A DNA stretch of 60,668 bases from Alphaproteobacteria bacterium (GCA_013697055.1 JACCXK010000028.1:1-60668), one strand, 5' to 3'; positions 17,570 to 26,794 are shown, counted from the stretch's first letter. Notes: generated by a model not told the origin, from the sequence alone. Translations and numbers: made by a program.

Positions 17570-19920
17570 TGCGCCGGGCCGCAGTGATCGCGCTGGTGCT
17601 GTGCGCCCCGGCGCAGGCTGCGCCGGCGGACGGCTGGGTCACCCATCCCGATGCGGTCTCGGTATCGGGACCCGTCGTGCTGCATTTTCGGCATGTGCTG
17701 GATGTTGCCAAAGTGCCCAAGGCGCTGCCGGTCATGGTCACGGCCGACAATCGCTTCATCCTGTTCGTCAATGGCCGCCGCGTCGCCACCGGGCCATCCA
17801 CCGGCACCCTGGCGCATTGGCGCGAGGAGAGCCTGGATTTGGCGCCGTACCTGAAACCCGGCCGCAATGTCGTGGCGGCGGCGGTGTGGGATTTCGTGCG
17901 CCGGGCAACCAATGGACAGCCGCCCGAGGCAGGTGCACTGCCGCCGCAAATCGCGCCAATTCATCAGCAGAGCGCCGGATTGGGTTTTCGCATGACCGGC
18001 GAAGGGCTGGCGACCGGCGATGCAGGCTGGCGGGCGAAGATCGATACCGGGCACACAGCCGCCAACGGCCGCGCCCAGGTGCCGCGCGGGCGCTATTATG
18101 TCGCCAGCGCGCCCGAAGTGATCGACGCCGCCAAGGCGGACTGGAACTGGGCCGGCGCGAGCGAGAGCGGCGGCTGGGTAGATGCCGTGCCTGCGCTCGA
18201 GGCCGCCAACCGCACCTTGATAGCCGATTCCTTGCCGCAGCAGAGCTTCGCGCCCGCCACACCCGGCGTGACGGTACGCAGCGATCTGGCCGGCGATTTC
18301 CCCAAGCATCGACTGAACGTGCCGGCGAACACCCACACCCGCATCCTGCTGCGGCGGGAAGCGATGATTTCCGGCTATCCCGAACTCACTGTGTCGGGCG
18401 GTGCGAGCGCGACCATCAAGCTGACTTACTCCGAGGCGCTCTATGATGCCGACCTGAAGAAGGCCGACCGCGACCTGGTGGGCGACCGCCAGGCGCTGGG
18501 CATCTACGATACTTTCATGCCCGATGGGCCGCGCCGCAGCTTCATGCCGCTGTGGTGGCGGACCTGGCGCTATGCCGAGCTGGACATCCAGACCGCCGCC
18601 GCGCCGCTGATTCTGGAATCGTTGCGCGTCCACGAAACCAGCTACCCCTTCAAACAAGTGGCGCATTTCATCAGCAGTGATCCGCAGCTCAACAAGATCT
18701 GGCAGGTGGGCTGGCGCACCGCCCTGATCGATGCCCATGAAACCTATATGGACAGCGCCTATTGGGAGCAGCTGCAATATACCGGCGACACGCGGCTGCA
18801 GATGCTGATCTCCTATGCCGTAACGGGCGATCCGCGCCTGGCGCGGCAGGCGATCGAGGCCTTCGCCGAATCCGATGTCGAGGGTGGGTTGGAGCAGGGC
18901 GCCTATCCCAGCCGCAGCGACAATGTCATCGCCACCTTCTCGCTGGCCTGGGTGGGGATGCTGGCAGACTGGTCAATGGAGCAGCCGGATACGGCGCTGG
19001 TCGTGCGCAACCTGCCGCGCATGCGCACCATCCTCAAATGGTTCGAGCCCTGGCGCACCGCCGACGGGCTCTTGGGCAAGAACCCGCAATGGAATTTCAT
19101 CGACTGGGCCGGACCCAAGGGCAACAACCGCGACACCTTTCCCGCCACTGGCGCGGACGGCGGCAGTTGCCTGATGACTGTGTCCTGGCTGGGCGCGCTG
19201 CGCCAGGGCGCAGCGCTGGAAACGGCCTATGGCGACAAGGCCCAAGCCGCCGTCGATACCGCGCGCGCCGACGATGCCCGCGCCGCCATTCGCGCCCATT
19301 GCTGGGACAAAAGCCGCGGCTTGTTCGCCGACACCTCGGACTTCAAGCCCCTCAGCCAGCACATGAACATATTGGCCGTGTTGTATGACGTGGCCACGCC
19401 GGAGGAAGCCGCCGCGATCCTGGACAAGATCACCGTTCCGGGTCATGGCATCGACGCGCCGGAGGACCTCTATACCTCCACCTATTATTTCGCCTGGTAT
19501 TTGATCCGGGCCTTTGAAAATGCGGGCCGCGCCGATCGCTATCCCGCCTTGCTGCAAACCTGGCGCGATCTGTTGGCACTGCATTACACCACCTGGCCGG
19601 AGTCGCGCGGCGAGACGCGCTCCGACACCCATGCCTGGAGCGCCCATCCCACCGCCGATCTGCTGGGGCTGGTGGCGGGCATCCGTCCTGCGGCACAAGG
19701 CTATGCCCGCCTGAGGGTCGCGCCGAATTTGGGCGATCTCACGTCACTGGATGCGGCGGCGGCAACGCCCAAGGGCAAGGTATCGGTTCGCTACGCGATC
19801 AAGGGCGACAGCCTGACGGCAGAAATCGATCGCCCCGCCGCACTACCCGGCGAATTTGTCTGGAAGGGAAAGTCTTATCCCCTGACCGGCACCCACAGCA
19901 GGTTCGTGCTGCCGCGCTAG
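17566..19920 (+). CDS. GH78 alpha-L-rhamnosidase
   Basis: 784 residues; removes terminal alpha-L-rhamnose from plant glycosides or polysaccharides. Signal peptide MMRRAAVIALVLCAPAQA (ATG at 17566 overlaps the acylase stop). An N-terminal beta-sandwich domain (ADNRFILFVNGRRVATGPST, LDLAPYLKPGRNVVAAAVW) is followed by the (alpha/alpha)6 barrel: ETYMDSAYWEQLQYTGDTRL is the GH78 substrate-binding stretch, normally written D-x-P-x-R-x-E; here the proline/arginine positions are changed. The last barrel helix motif SDTHAWSAHPTADLLG and a C-terminal beta domain complete it. The stop overlaps the stop of the convergent epimerase. The unusual acid/base motif means substrate may differ from simple rhamnosides. 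Confidence 0.85.
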   Translation: MMRRAAVIALVLCAPAQAAPADGWVTHPDAVSVSGPVVLHFRHVLDVAKVPKALPVMVTADNRFILFVNGRRVATGPSTGTLAHWREESLDLAPYLKPGRNVVAAAVWDFVRRATNGQPPEAGALPPQIAPIHQQSAGLGFRMTGEGLATGDAGWRAKIDTGHTAANGRAQVPRGRYYVASAPEVIDAAKADWNWAGASESGGWVDAVPALEAANRTLIADSLPQQSFAPATPGVTVRSDLAGDFPKHRLNVPANTHTRILLRREAMISGYPELTVSGGASATIKLTYSEALYDADLKKADRDLVGDRQALGIYDTFMPDGPRRSFMPLWWRTWRYAELDIQTAAAPLILESLRVHETSYPFKQVAHFISSDPQLNKIWQVGWRTALIDAHETYMDSAYWEQLQYTGDTRLQMLISYAVTGDPRLARQAIEAFAESDVEGGLEQGAYPSRSDNVIATFSLAWVGMLADWSMEQPDTALVVRNLPRMRTILKWFEPWRTADGLLGKNPQWNFIDWAGPKGNNRDTFPATGADGGSCLMTVSWLGALRQGAALETAYGDKAQAAVDTARADDARAAIRAHCWDKSRGLFADTSDFKPLSQHMNILAVLYDVATPEEAAAILDKITVPGHGIDAPEDLYTSTYYFAWYLIRAFENAGRADRYPALLQTWRDLLALHYTTWPESRGETRSDTHAWSAHPTADLLGLVAGIRPAAQGYARLRVAPNLGDLTSLDAAAATPKGKVSVRYAIKGDSLTAEIDRPAALPGEFVWKGKSYPLTGTHSRFVLPR

Positions 19921-21047
19921 TTGGTGGTGCTGAACGTGAACTCCGTCACTTCGTGCAGCGGCTGGCCCGGCGCCACCAGCTTGGACGGGAAGTTGAGGTG
20001 ATTGATCGCGTCCAGATAGCCCTCCGTTTCCAGGCTCATGGAATAAAAAGTGCGATAGGTCTTGCCGCCTTTGCCCACTTGGGTGCGGGTGCCGATATTG
20101 TCGCTGTAAAGCTGCAGCCCGGGCTGGGTGGTGGACACGTCCATCACAATGCCTGTGCCCGGATCGCTCAGCCGCGCGGCGCGGCGCAGGGTGCCCGGCT
20201 TGCCGTTGATGATCATGCATATGTCCAGACCGCCGCGCATGGCGATCTGGTCGAAGGAGGAGTTCAACACCGTGCCCAGCCGCACGGGTCTGCGAAAATC
20301 AAACGGCGTGCCATCGACCTTGGCGATCTCGCCGGTTACCAGATTGTCGGCGTCCTGCGGCGTGTAGTGGTCGGCAAAAACCTGCAAGGTCTGGTTGGAA
20401 ATGTCGCCATTGCCTTCGCCCTGCAGCGCAAAATAGGAGTGGTTGGTCAGGTTGGCGATGGTCGGCCGGTCGGAGGTCGCCTTGTAGTCGATGCGCAAAG
20501 CGCGGTCCTTGGTCAGCGTATAGGTCATCACAGTAGTCAGCACGCCGGGAAAGCCGCCATCGCCATCCGGGCTGACCAGGGTGAGGATCAGGCTGGGCTC
20601 GGCCCCGTCCTTCATTTCCGCCTGCCACAGTTTCTTGGAAAACGCCGCGGTGCCGCCATGGATCACGAATTTGGCGTCGGGGCTGTTTTTCTCCAGCTGA
20701 TAGGTTTTGCCATCGATGCTGAAACTTCCGCCATGGCTGACGCGCCCCACATAGCGGCCGATCACCGCGCCGAACACGCTGCCTTTCTGGTAGGAGGCGG
20801 CGTCGTCGAAACCCAATTCGGTATCGATCTTGGTCCCCTGCTTGTTGGGCACCATCAGGCTGACGATCATGCCGCCAAAATTGGTGATGCGCGCTTCCAG
20901 CCCCTTGGGGCCGGTCAGGGTGAAGAGCTGGATCTTGCCGCCGTCGGCGGTGGCGCCCCAGTCCGCTTCGGTGATGTTGGCGGCGTGCGCCGACGATGCT
21001 GCCGTCACCAGCAACGCCAGTGCAATGACGCGTTTGAAGCCCTGCAT
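19917..21047 (-). CDS. aldose 1-epimerase (galactose mutarotase family), exported
   Basis: 376 residues; interconverts alpha and beta anomers of free sugars. It has a signal peptide (MQGFKRVIALALLVTAASSA), so it works in the periplasm. The mutarotase signatures are present: FGGMIVSLMVPNKQG, GRYVGRVSHGGSFSIDGK, ANLTNHSYFAL with the catalytic histidine, and SLETEGYLDAINHLNFPSKL with the catalytic glutamate. ATG at 21047 follows a G-rich ribosome site; a GTG at 21053 is also in frame. It is convergent with the rhamnosidase, whose stop codon it overlaps. Together they would free and equilibrate sugars before uptake (inference). Confidence 0.92.
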   Translation of the reverse strand: MQGFKRVIALALLVTAASSAHAANITEADWGATADGGKIQLFTLTGPKGLEARITNFGGMIVSLMVPNKQGTKIDTELGFDDAASYQKGSVFGAVIGRYVGRVSHGGSFSIDGKTYQLEKNSPDAKFVIHGGTAAFSKKLWQAEMKDGAEPSLILTLVSPDGDGGFPGVLTTVMTYTLTKDRALRIDYKATSDRPTIANLTNHSYFALQGEGNGDISNQTLQVFADHYTPQDADNLVTGEIAKVDGTPFDFRRPVRLGTVLNSSFDQIAMRGGLDICMIINGKPGTLRRAARLSDPGTGIVMDVSTTQPGLQLYSDNIGTRTQVGKGGKTYRTFYSMSLETEGYLDAINHLNFPSKLVAPGQPLHEVTEFTFSTTN

Positions 21048-21146
21048 TGTCACGCCCCCCGGATTATTTCATGGTTGGCGCCAGCATAAGCGCAATCGGT
21101 TCGCAGGGGCTAGGTTCGCTGCAATGCATCATTCGGGGAGATCATC

Positions 21147-22514
21147 ATGCGGCGCATCGTCATCACAGCGGCAACGCTCACCATCGCACTGACCGGCGCG
21201 TATGCGCAGGTAGGCGGGCAGGGCACGCCTTGGCGCGGTGCTGGGGTGCAGCCTTGTTTCGGCATGGATGGCGGCGCCAACAAGTGTCCTTCTGCCTCGC
21301 TGACGCGTGCGGTGCGTGCCGGACATCTGTTCGACAGCAAGAGCGGTACCTTGCTGGCCAACCAGGTGGTGGTGATCGAAGGCGACAAGATCATCGACGT
21401 GGGTCCCGCCGGCAAGGTGAAGATTCCGGCGGGCGCGACTGTGACCGACCTCAGCCACGAGACGGTGCTGCCCGGCCTGGTCGACATGCACACCCATATG
21501 TTCAACGCTCTCAAGCCCGGCATCTCACGCGAGACCGCGACCCTGCTGGCGGTGCAGAACACCCAGGCCGACCTGCATGCCGGATTTACGTCGGTGCGTG
21601 ACATGAGCACCCATGGCAACGCTTATGGCGATGTGGACATCCGCGACGCCATCAATCGCGGCGAAATCGACGGTCCGCGCGCGCAAGTATCCACTCGCGG
21701 CATCGTCTGGGGGGCGCCCGGCGCCAAGCCGCTGGAGCCCGGTGAAAGCGCGGTGGTGCACAATGTCGAGGAAGCCCGCGCCGCCGTACGCGACCAGATC
21801 AACCATGGCGCCGACTGGATCAAGCTGTTTCCGGCCGGCGCCTATTCCTTCGGCGCCGACGGCAAGCCCGCCTATGTCCTGACCTATCCCATGCCGGTGT
21901 TGCAGGCGCTGATCGACGAGACCCACAAGCTGGGTCACAAGACCGCCTGTCACGTTTACGGCGGCGAAGGCCAGAAGAACGCCATCATCGCCGGCTGCGA
22001 CAGTATCGAACATGCCTTCGGCCTGGATCAGGAACAGGCCGACATGATGGTGGCCAAGGGGCTGTCCTACGATCCCACCCTGCAGCGCTATACCGAGCCC
22101 TATATGGACGACAACGACGCCAAGTCGACCGGCGGCAAGTACCGCATGATTCCGATCTTTGAGAATGCCGTCACCCTGGCGTCCCGCACCAAGGGCATGA
22201 AGATCACGGTGGGCAGCGGCGTCGACGGTTCAACCTTCCCTCACGGCACCCAGGCGCTGGAGCTGGTGGCGCTGGTCAAACAGGCGCATCTTACCCCGGC
22301 GCATGCCATCCAGGCGGCCACGGTCAACAGCGCAGACGTGCTGGGCTGGCAGGATCGCATCGGCTCGCTGGAAAAAGGCAAGTATGCCGACCTGATCGCC
22401 GTGCCCGGCAATCCGCTGGCCGACATCACCGAGCTTCAGCGCGTGAACTTTGTGATGAAGGGCGGCAAGATCGTGCGCGACGATCAGCCGGTAAAGGCGC
22501 GCACGGTGAAATAG
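21147..22514 (+). CDS. exported amidohydrolase-superfamily metalloenzyme
   Basis: 455 residues of the amidohydrolase/imidazolonepropionase-like group; related secreted enzymes act on Xaa-Pro or N-acyl dipeptides. A signal peptide (MRRIVITAATLTIALTGAYA) is followed by the small beta domain and the metal site VDMHTHMF (H115, H117). Further expected ligands appear in KTACHVYGG (His) and SIEHAFGLDQ (His); VGSGVDGSTFPHGTQALEL supplies the late Asp region. The tail RIGSLEKGKYADLIAVPGNP is the common family ending. The last 31 bp overlap the 3' end of the convergent madM. Substrate unknown. Confidence 0.85.
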   Translation: MRRIVITAATLTIALTGAYAQVGGQGTPWRGAGVQPCFGMDGGANKCPSASLTRAVRAGHLFDSKSGTLLANQVVVIEGDKIIDVGPAGKVKIPAGATVTDLSHETVLPGLVDMHTHMFNALKPGISRETATLLAVQNTQADLHAGFTSVRDMSTHGNAYGDVDIRDAINRGEIDGPRAQVSTRGIVWGAPGAKPLEPGESAVVHNVEEARAAVRDQINHGADWIKLFPAGAYSFGADGKPAYVLTYPMPVLQALIDETHKLGHKTACHVYGGEGQKNAIIAGCDSIEHAFGLDQEQADMMVAKGLSYDPTLQRYTEPYMDDNDAKSTGGKYRMIPIFENAVTLASRTKGMKITVGSGVDGSTFPHGTQALELVALVKQAHLTPAHAIQAATVNSADVLGWQDRIGSLEKGKYADLIAVPGNPLADITELQRVNFVMKGGKIVRDDQPVKARTVK

Positions 22515-23245
22515 AGGATCGACGGCCCTACCAGACAACCGACGCCGGTGTGGAAGGTGGCGATCAGCGCGCCATAGGGCACCAGCTTGGGGTCGGTGGC
22601 GGCAAGACCGCCGGTGACGCCGCTGACCGTGCCCATCAGCCCGCCATAGGTCATGGCCGAGCGCGGATTGTTCAGCCCGATAAAGGGCGCGAGGAACGGC
22701 GTGCCGATCATCACGATGATGGCTTTCAGCACACCGACGCCGATGCTCAGCGCCATCACCGGCGACGACGCGCCCAGCGCCGCGCCGGTCACCGGTCCCA
22801 CGATATAGGTGATGGCGCCGGCGCCGATGGTTGTCAGGCTGACCGCGTCGGTATAGCCATAGAAACGCGCCACCGCGACGCCGATGGCGAAGGGGATGAC
22901 AGTCCCCAGCGCCAGGGCGAAGGCGCCCAGCAGGCCCGCGCGCCTGGCCTGGGCCACATCCACTTCAAAAGCGGTGGCGACGATGGCGAAATCCCGCAGC
23001 AGCGCGCCGCCCAACAGGCCGATGCCGGCGAACATGGGAATGTCGGCAATGCCTTTCTGGCCGCCGGTGATCACGCCGCCGGCATAAGCCAAGCCCAATC
23101 CGGCCAGGATGGCGATGGCCGAGCCATGGATGCGCCCGCCGGTGAGGCATTTGGAAATCAGGTGCGACAGATAAATAATCGCACCGACAACCGCGAAGGC
23201 GGTGATCAGGCCCTGTTTGGTCAGAAGATCGACCAGGAAGCTCAT
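22484..23245 (-). CDS. madM: malonate transporter subunit MadM
   Basis: 253 residues, the large subunit of the sodium-malonate symporter first described in Malonomonas rubra; family members are about 250 residues. It is almost wholly hydrophobic with about 8-9 helices: FAVVGAIIYLSHLISKCLTG at the N-terminus, FAGIGLLGGALLRDFAIVAT, and GVTGGLAATDPKLVPYGALI near the end. The start ATG overlaps the madL stop (ATGA), the usual madLM arrangement. Its 3' end runs 31 bp into the oppositely oriented amidohydrolase. Confidence 0.9.
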   Translation of the reverse strand: MSFLVDLLTKQGLITAFAVVGAIIYLSHLISKCLTGGRIHGSAIAILAGLGLAYAGGVITGGQKGIADIPMFAGIGLLGGALLRDFAIVATAFEVDVAQARRAGLLGAFALALGTVIPFAIGVAVARFYGYTDAVSLTTIGAGAITYIVGPVTGAALGASSPVMALSIGVGVLKAIIVMIGTPFLAPFIGLNNPRSAMTYGGLMGTVSGVTGGLAATDPKLVPYGALIATFHTGVGCLVGPSILYFTVRAFTG

Positions 23246-23607
23246 GGCCGATCCCCCTTGTCGATCTTGCTGATCAGCGCCACCACAGCGGCGCAGGCCG
23301 CCACGGTCAGGACGGCGGTGATGATCACCATGGGCCCGCCGCTGGCGGCGGAGAGCACATTCTGCTGTGCCGCCATGGCGACTACGATGGGGATATACAT
23401 GGTGGCCCAGAATTCGGTACCCAGCTTGATGCCCGCCGACAAGGCGCCGTTGCGGGCCAGCCAGATCCGCGCCGAGTTCAGCAGCACCATGGCGATGCCG
23501 ACGCCGCCGACATTGGCCTTGACGTGCAGGGCCATGCCCAACAGATCGCCCAGGCCCACACCGATCAGGGTGCAGATCGCCAGCAGCGCCACGCCGTAGA
23601 TTGTCAT
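23242..23607 (-). CDS. madL: malonate transporter subunit MadL
   Basis: 121 residues, small subunit of the MadLM malonate:sodium symporter. The family start MTIYGVALLAICTLIGVGLG and the segment KLGTEFWATMYIPIVVAMAA are well conserved, with four hydrophobic helices. ATG at 23607 has a GGGGGA ribosome site. It is divergent from matB across about 100 bp, which probably holds both promoters, and so uptake and activation of malonate are likely regulated together. Confidence 0.9.
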   Translation of the reverse strand: MTIYGVALLAICTLIGVGLGDLLGMALHVKANVGGVGIAMVLLNSARIWLARNGALSAGIKLGTEFWATMYIPIVVAMAAQQNVLSAASGGPMVIITAVLTVAACAAVVALISKIDKGDRP

Positions 23608-23706
23608 TTGTGTCCCCCGCGACAGTTTACAGGGGCGGATTGTTCTGGTCAGCCCCGGTCCTGTAGCATTGCCAAAACGCTAGAGCAGCCGTCCCATCCA
23701 GGCAAC

Positions 23707-25212
23707 ATGACCGATAATCTCTTCACCCGCTTTTCCGCTCCCGCCTTGCATCGCAACAAGGTTTTCCTGGCGCCGCCGGGGCGCAAGACTGTCACATTCG
23801 CGCAAGCCTTCGGCCAGGCAGGGCGTTATGCGCATGTGCTGGCGGCGCATGGCGCCAAAAAGGGCGACCGTATCGCGGTCCAGGTGGAGAAGAGCGCCGA
23901 GAACATCTTTCTCTATCTGGCCTGCCTACGGGCGGGGCTGGTCTATCTGCCGCTCAACACCGGTTATACCGCCAGCGAGTTGCGCTATTTCATTGGCGAT
24001 GCCGAGCCGGCGATCTTTGTCTGCGCACCGCGCGATCAGGGCATGCTGGCGGGAATTTTCCCGAATGGCACCGTGCTGACCCTGGGCGATGACGGCAAAT
24101 GCGGCAGCCTGTTGGAAGAAGCCGCCGGTCAGTCGCCGGATTTTCCCGACGCCGTGCTGGGCAAGGATGATTTGGCCAGCATTCTTTATACCTCCGGCAC
24201 CACTGGCGTGTCCAAGGGCGCCATGCTCACCCATGGCAATCTCTGGTCCAATGCCGAAGTGCTGCGCCGGGAATGGCGTTTCAGCCATGACGATGTGCTG
24301 CTGCACGCGCTGCCGATCTTCCATATCCACGGCCTGTTCGTGGCGATCAATATCTGCCTGGCGGCGAGGGCTTCCATCATTCTTCTGCCCAAGTTCGACA
24401 TCGAAGAGATTTTTCGCAAGCTGGCCGCAGCCACGGTGATGATGGGCGTGCCGACCTTCTATGTTCGGCTGCTGCAGGATCCGCGCCTGAACAGCGAGAC
24501 AGCGGGCCATATGCGGCTGTTCGTGTCCGGCTCGGCGCCGCTCTTGGCGGAAACCCATCGCGAATGGTCCGCGCGTACCGGCCAGGCGATCCTGGAACGC
24601 TACGGCATGACCGAAACCAACATTAACACGTCCAATCCTTACGAAGGGGCGCGCAAGCCCGGCTCGGTGGGCATGCCGCTGTCAGGCACGGAGCTGCGCA
24701 TCGCCGATGGCGACGGTAAACCGCTGCCGCAAGGCGAGATCGGCATGATCGAGGTGAAGGGCCCCAACGTCTTTGCCGGCTATTGGCGGATGCCGGAAAA
24801 GACCGCGGCGGAATTCCGCGCCGACGGCTTCTTCATTACCGGCGACCTGGGAATGATCGATGACGACGGCTATGTCCATATCGTGGGCCGCGCCAAGGAC
24901 TTGATCATCAGCGGCGGCTTCAATGTCTATCCCAAGGAGATCGAAAGCCTGATAGACGAGCTGCCGGACGTGGCCGAAAGCGCGGTGATCGGCCTGCCGC
25001 ATCGCGATTTCGGCGAAGGCGTCACCGCTGTCGTGGTGCTCAATAAGGGCGCGGCGATGACGCAAGACCAGGTGATGGCTGCGCTCAAAGACAGGCTGGC
25101 CAGGTTCAAACAGCCCAAGGCGGTGCTGTTCACCGACCAGTTCCCGCGCAACACCATGGGCAAGGTGCAGAAGAAACTGCTGCGCGACCAATATAAGGAC
25201 CTGTACGCCTGA
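23707..25212 (+). CDS. matB: malonyl-CoA synthetase (MatB-like)
   Basis: 501 residues; activates malonate with ATP and CoA to malonyl-CoA. The adenylation core motif LYTSGTTGVSKGAMLTHGNL starts at residue 160, followed by the A5 motif ERYGMTETNINTSNPYEGAR, whose arginine end is characteristic of MatB-type enzymes that bind a carboxylated substrate. The C-terminal A8-A10 motifs GDLGMIDDDGYVHIVGRAKD and RNTMGKVQKKLLRDQY contain the catalytic lysine. Start ATG at 23707 gives MTDNLFTRF, the usual N-terminus. It shares one base with the next gene (TGATG). The divergent madLM genes strongly support malonate as substrate. Confidence 0.92.
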   Translation: MTDNLFTRFSAPALHRNKVFLAPPGRKTVTFAQAFGQAGRYAHVLAAHGAKKGDRIAVQVEKSAENIFLYLACLRAGLVYLPLNTGYTASELRYFIGDAEPAIFVCAPRDQGMLAGIFPNGTVLTLGDDGKCGSLLEEAAGQSPDFPDAVLGKDDLASILYTSGTTGVSKGAMLTHGNLWSNAEVLRREWRFSHDDVLLHALPIFHIHGLFVAINICLAARASIILLPKFDIEEIFRKLAAATVMMGVPTFYVRLLQDPRLNSETAGHMRLFVSGSAPLLAETHREWSARTGQAILERYGMTETNINTSNPYEGARKPGSVGMPLSGTELRIADGDGKPLPQGEIGMIEVKGPNVFAGYWRMPEKTAAEFRADGFFITGDLGMIDDDGYVHIVGRAKDLIISGGFNVYPKEIESLIDELPDVAESAVIGLPHRDFGEGVTAVVVLNKGAAMTQDQVMAALKDRLARFKQPKAVLFTDQFPRNTMGKVQKKLLRDQYKDLYA

Positions 25213-25991
25213 TGGACCAGACGCGCGCTGCCTGCGAGCTTCTCTATCGCCATTGGGCGGACGGCACCCAGTTGGAAAGCCTGCCGCCCGACCTTCGCCC
25301 CGCAACCCAGGCGGATGGGTATCGTGTGCAGTCGCATCTGGAGTCTTTCACCGCTGCGCCGCTCTATGGCTGGAAAATCGCCGCCACAAGCATCAACGGC
25401 CAGCGCCATATCGGTGTAGACGGGCCGCTGGCGGGCCGCATCCTGGCGGAGCGTGTCATCGCCGATGGCGGTAATTTCACCCTCGGCACCAGCCTGATGC
25501 GGGTGGCCGAGCTGGAATTCGCCTTCCGCATGGGGGCCGATCTGGCGCCGCGCGCCGACGAATACACACAGGATGAAGTGCTTTCGGCCGTTGCAACCTT
25601 GCATCCGGCAATCGAGCTGCCGGACTCCCGCTTCGCCCATTTCGAAACCGCCGGCCTGGCGCAACTGGTGGCCGACAATGCCTGCGCCCATTTTTTCGTG
25701 CTGGGGGCGGCCACGGATGCGGATTGGCGCGGGCTGGATCTGGCGGCGCATCCGGGCAAGGCATTTCGCAACGGTGCGTTGGCGGAAGAGGGCGTTGGCG
25801 CCAACGTGCTGGGCGATCCGCGCATCGCCCTGACCTGGCTGGCCAATGAACTGTCGCGCCATGGCATGACGTTGAAGGCGGGACAGGTGGTGACCACCGG
25901 CACCTGCGTCAAGCCGCTGGTGATCGCGGTGGGCGACCATATCGAAGGCGATCTGGGTGTGTTGGGCAGGGTGTCGGTGCGGATTACCTGA
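25212..25991 (+). CDS. 2-keto-4-pentenoate hydratase/FAH-family protein
   Basis: 259 residues of the MhpD/fumarylacetoacetate-hydrolase-like fold. Motifs: YGWKIAATSINGQRHIGVDG at the N-terminus, RVAELEFAFRMGADL with the metal-binding E-x-E, and HPAIELPDSRF, and the tail VVTTGTCVKPLVIAVGDH with the T-G-x-C/T loop. Family enzymes hydrate 2-hydroxypenta-2,4-dienoate or decarboxylate oxo-acids using a divalent metal. It is translationally coupled to matB by a one-base overlap. A role in malonate or malonyl-CoA use is not known for this family, so the true reaction here is open: it may act on another dicarboxylic or oxo-acid handled by the same island. Confidence 0.8.
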   Translation: MDQTRAACELLYRHWADGTQLESLPPDLRPATQADGYRVQSHLESFTAAPLYGWKIAATSINGQRHIGVDGPLAGRILAERVIADGGNFTLGTSLMRVAELEFAFRMGADLAPRADEYTQDEVLSAVATLHPAIELPDSRFAHFETAGLAQLVADNACAHFFVLGAATDADWRGLDLAAHPGKAFRNGALAEEGVGANVLGDPRIALTWLANELSRHGMTLKAGQVVTTGTCVKPLVIAVGDHIEGDLGVLGRVSVRIT

Positions 25992-25996
25992 CCGGA

Positions 25997-26794
25997 CTAT
26001 TCTGCGGCAACAGGCCGGCGGTAAGGCGCTGGCTGTGCCGCCGGATACAGCTTCTGCCGCAAGGCCGCCGCTGCTTCCTGCAAGGCATCGCGCACTTCCA
26101 ATTGCCGCTGCGGGTTCATGCGGTCTGCGTCATCGCTGGCCGACAGCGCCGCCACGGCGCGCCCCTCCCGGTCCAGCACCGGCACGGCGATGCAACGCAT
26201 GTTCGCCTTATGCTCGCGGTCGTCCATGGCATAGCCCTGGGCGCACACTTTCTTCAGCTCGGCGCGCAGGCCTGTCTTGGTGGTGATGGTATAAGGCGTC
26301 AGGGCGATCAGCTCGCCATCCATCACAAAGCTGTCGACTTCCTGTTCGGGTAGCGCGGCCAGCAGCACCTTGCCCAGGCCCGAACAATAGGCTTCCAGCT
26401 GCGCGCCAACCCGCGTGTGCACCGGGAATGCGCCGGGCACGGAAACCTTGGCGACATAGGTCACCATCCCCTGTTCCAGCACGCCGAGATGAACGGTGAG
26501 CTGCAGCCGTTTTGCCAGCTCGCTCATCAAACTCTGTCCAGCGTCGCGCAACAGATCGTTGATGGTGACATTGTGCGACAACGACAGCAGCAAGAGGCCC
26601 GGCCGATAGCGCCCGCGCGGGCCCCGCACCAACGCGCCGATTTCCTCCAGGGTCTGGATCAGGCGATAGCCGGAGGCTTCGGGAAGATTGGCGCGGCGGC
26701 TGAGCTCGCTGCTCGTCACCCATTCGGCTGGATCGTGGAAGGCTTTCAGAATGGCGAAAGCCTTCATCACCGAATAATTCTTGGGTGTCGCCAC
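25997..26794 (-). CDS. IclR-family transcriptional regulator
   Basis: 265 residues. N-terminal winged helix-turn-helix (YSVMKAFAILKAFHDPAEW, then TSSELSRRANLPEASGYRLI) and a C-terminal IclR effector domain with VTYVAKVSVPGAFPVHTRVG, YCSGLGKVLLAALPE, GYAMDDREHKANMRCIAVPV, the standard ligand pocket order. The gene is convergent with the hydratase (6 bp) and divergent from the first quinoprotein gene. A perfect 8-8 palindrome lies 19 bp upstream of its start. IclR proteins often control the neighbouring catabolic genes, so it may regulate the malonate island, the quinoproteins, or both; the sequence alone does not decide. Confidence 0.9.
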   Translation of the reverse strand: MATPKNYSVMKAFAILKAFHDPAEWVTSSELSRRANLPEASGYRLIQTLEEIGALVRGPRGRYRPGLLLLSLSHNVTINDLLRDAGQSLMSELAKRLQLTVHLGVLEQGMVTYVAKVSVPGAFPVHTRVGAQLEAYCSGLGKVLLAALPEQEVDSFVMDGELIALTPYTITTKTGLRAELKKVCAQGYAMDDREHKANMRCIAVPVLDREGRAVAALSASDDADRMNPQRQLEVRDALQEAAAALRQKLYPAAQPAPYRRPVAAE

